Part shown: piece by piece, positions 63,215 through 64,000 of the stretch
Numbering within the stretch: position 1 is the stretch's first letter
How the letters are laid out: every line of letters begins with the position of its first letter
Assembly: GCF_000949635.1 (NCBI RefSeq)
Contig: NZ_BAFN01000001.1
Span: forward strand, 2,469,673-2,533,672
DNA length: 64,000 bases
Origin: Candidatus Brocadia sinica JPN1
GTDB taxonomy: Bacteria; Planctomycetota; Brocadiia; Brocadiales; Brocadiaceae
Direction: 5' to 3'
Notes under the pieces: model-generated
Database searches by the model: none
Told to the model about the DNA's origin: nothing
Seen by the model: only the letters and a program-made list of their open reading frames with translations
Position numbers and translations under genes: made by a program

Positions 63215-63467
63215 AAATCAGGTAGTCCAAAGCCCGATACTCCGGGGGGGCATTTTCTTGAACGCAAATTCATTAACATGGGGATATCCTCATTTGTATA
63301 GCCGTAGATACTTGCTTCCTTTTTTAGAAAGTTTTTCCATAATATGCTGTAAAGCAAACTTGCGTTCGCTTTACCTCAATCACCGTTTGTAAGGGTGTAA
63401 AAAAGGTTAATGTGGTTACGGCGTTGCTTCGTTAAGAATTTTGCATAAAACATAATGGAGGATTACT

Positions 63468-64000
63468 TTGAAAAAAACCTTAGTTATACTTATCATCGCC
63501 CTATTTTGTGTCGTGCAATCTGCCTGGGCGAATTCGCAAAATCCCCGTATTCGGCTGGAAACCAATAAAGGTATTATTATCCTGGAGCTTGATGCAAAGG
63601 CAGCTCCAAAGACGGCGGAGAATTTTCTCCGCTATGTCAAGGATGGATTTTATGATGGCACCATCTTTCATCGGGTGATAAAAGGGTTTATGATACAGGG
63701 TGGAGGCTTAACTGGTAATATGCGGGAGAAATCTACACGTGCACCGATAACCAATGAGGCTGATAATGGGCTCGAAAACCGCCGCGGTACGGTGGCTATG
63801 GCTCGCACCATGGATCCCCACTCCGCCACAGCTCAATTCTTCATTAACACCGTGGACAACGCCTTCCTTGACCACAAAGGGAAAACTACCAGCGGCTGGG
63901 GCTATTGCGTATTTGGTAAAGTCGTGAAGGGTATGAATGTGGTGGATACTATCGAAAACCTGTCTACCGCAACCAAGTCTGGATTTCAGGATGTCCCCAC
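63468..64000 (+). CDS. Exported cyclophilin-type peptidyl-prolyl isomerase, 3' end cut off by window edge
   Basis: Speeds proline isomerisation during folding of periplasmic proteins. The start is TTG 63468, with GGAGG six bases upstream, leading to a clear signal peptide ([20 protein letters not shown]). The cyclophilin domain shows [40 protein letters not shown] and [16 protein letters not shown]; catalytic Arg in FHRV, Phe in FMIQGG and Gln/Phe in AQFF are kept. About 177 residues are in the window; only a short C-terminal piece is missing. It lies 250 bases after the tRNA. Confidence 0.95.
   Translation, partial: MKKTLVILIIALFCVVQSAWANSQNPRIRLETNKGIIILELDAKAAPKTAENFLRYVKDGFYDGTIFHRVIKGFMIQGGGLTGNMREKSTRAPITNEADNGLENRRGTVAMARTMDPHSATAQFFINTVDNAFLDHKGKTTSGWGYCVFGKVVKGMNVVDTIENLSTATKSGFQDVP

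Overview
The window comes from a Planctomycete-type anammox bacterium, probably of the Candidatus Brocadia/Kuenenia group. The main evidence is an octaheme hydroxylamine oxidoreductase-family protein (2879-4624, minus) that, by my recollection of the families, most resembles the anammox hydrazine dehydrogenase. A cytochrome c'-like protein, Rnf genes and moderate-to-low GC fit this. Genus and species are inferences. Several starts are GTG or TTG with good Shine-Dalgarno (SD) spacing.

Layout. 1-5.4 kb: thiL (cut by the left edge), a GAF/sigma-54 regulator, the octaheme enzyme, and upstream of it a string of very small reading frames. 5.6-10 kb: a decay zone with a long palindromic MITE-like element split by an IS1634-family element, and a broken beta-class DNA methyltransferase. 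10.2-16.1 kb: a PilZ/receiver protein, yqeY, a small glutaredoxin, and a sulfonate/nitrate-type ABC transporter behind an Rrf2 regulator. 16.2-23.8 kb: pckA, a membrane diguanylate cyclase, a HAD-YvcK fusion, endonuclease V and scpB. 23.8-29.3 kb: rnfG, rnfD and rnfC behind an aminotransferase, then a parvulin. 29.4-36.4 kb: mobA-hutI, a frameshifted CARDB-like gene, a TPR protein, a small Cys4 protein with its own promoter and terminator, dksA-lspA, ilvE and a LolD-type ATPase.

36.6-41.2 kb is a small mobile island: a terminase-small-subunit-like gene, vapBC, a frameshifted antitoxin, a sigma-like reading frame, an internally deleted IS1380-family transposase and a tyrosine recombinase whose 5' end was cut off. 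41.2-47.4 kb holds a TPR lipoprotein-like protein and a metal-uptake cluster (ABC permease, ATPase, TroA/ZnuA-type binding protein, outer-membrane porin, DUF2946-like protein). 47.5-49.6 kb is a graveyard of genes with internal deletions (sulfide:quinone oxidoreductase-like, ABC-2 transporter). It is followed by an apparently intact IS4-family element with 7-bp target duplications.

51.7-64 kb carries a cytochrome c', a secreted Cys-repeat protein, an unusual membrane sensor-like protein, a MATE exporter, the housekeeping run polA-coaE-rho-glgC, a CAU tRNA and a cyclophilin cut by the right edge. A GC-rich palindromic repeat family is scattered through the window and also lies in frame inside the broken methyltransferase. 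I found no CRISPR array, rRNA or certain riboswitch. The best candidates for something undescribed are the small-ORF string upstream of the octaheme enzyme, the secreted Cys-repeat protein, the sensor-like protein without output domain, the HAD-YvcK fusion, and the long palindromic element.
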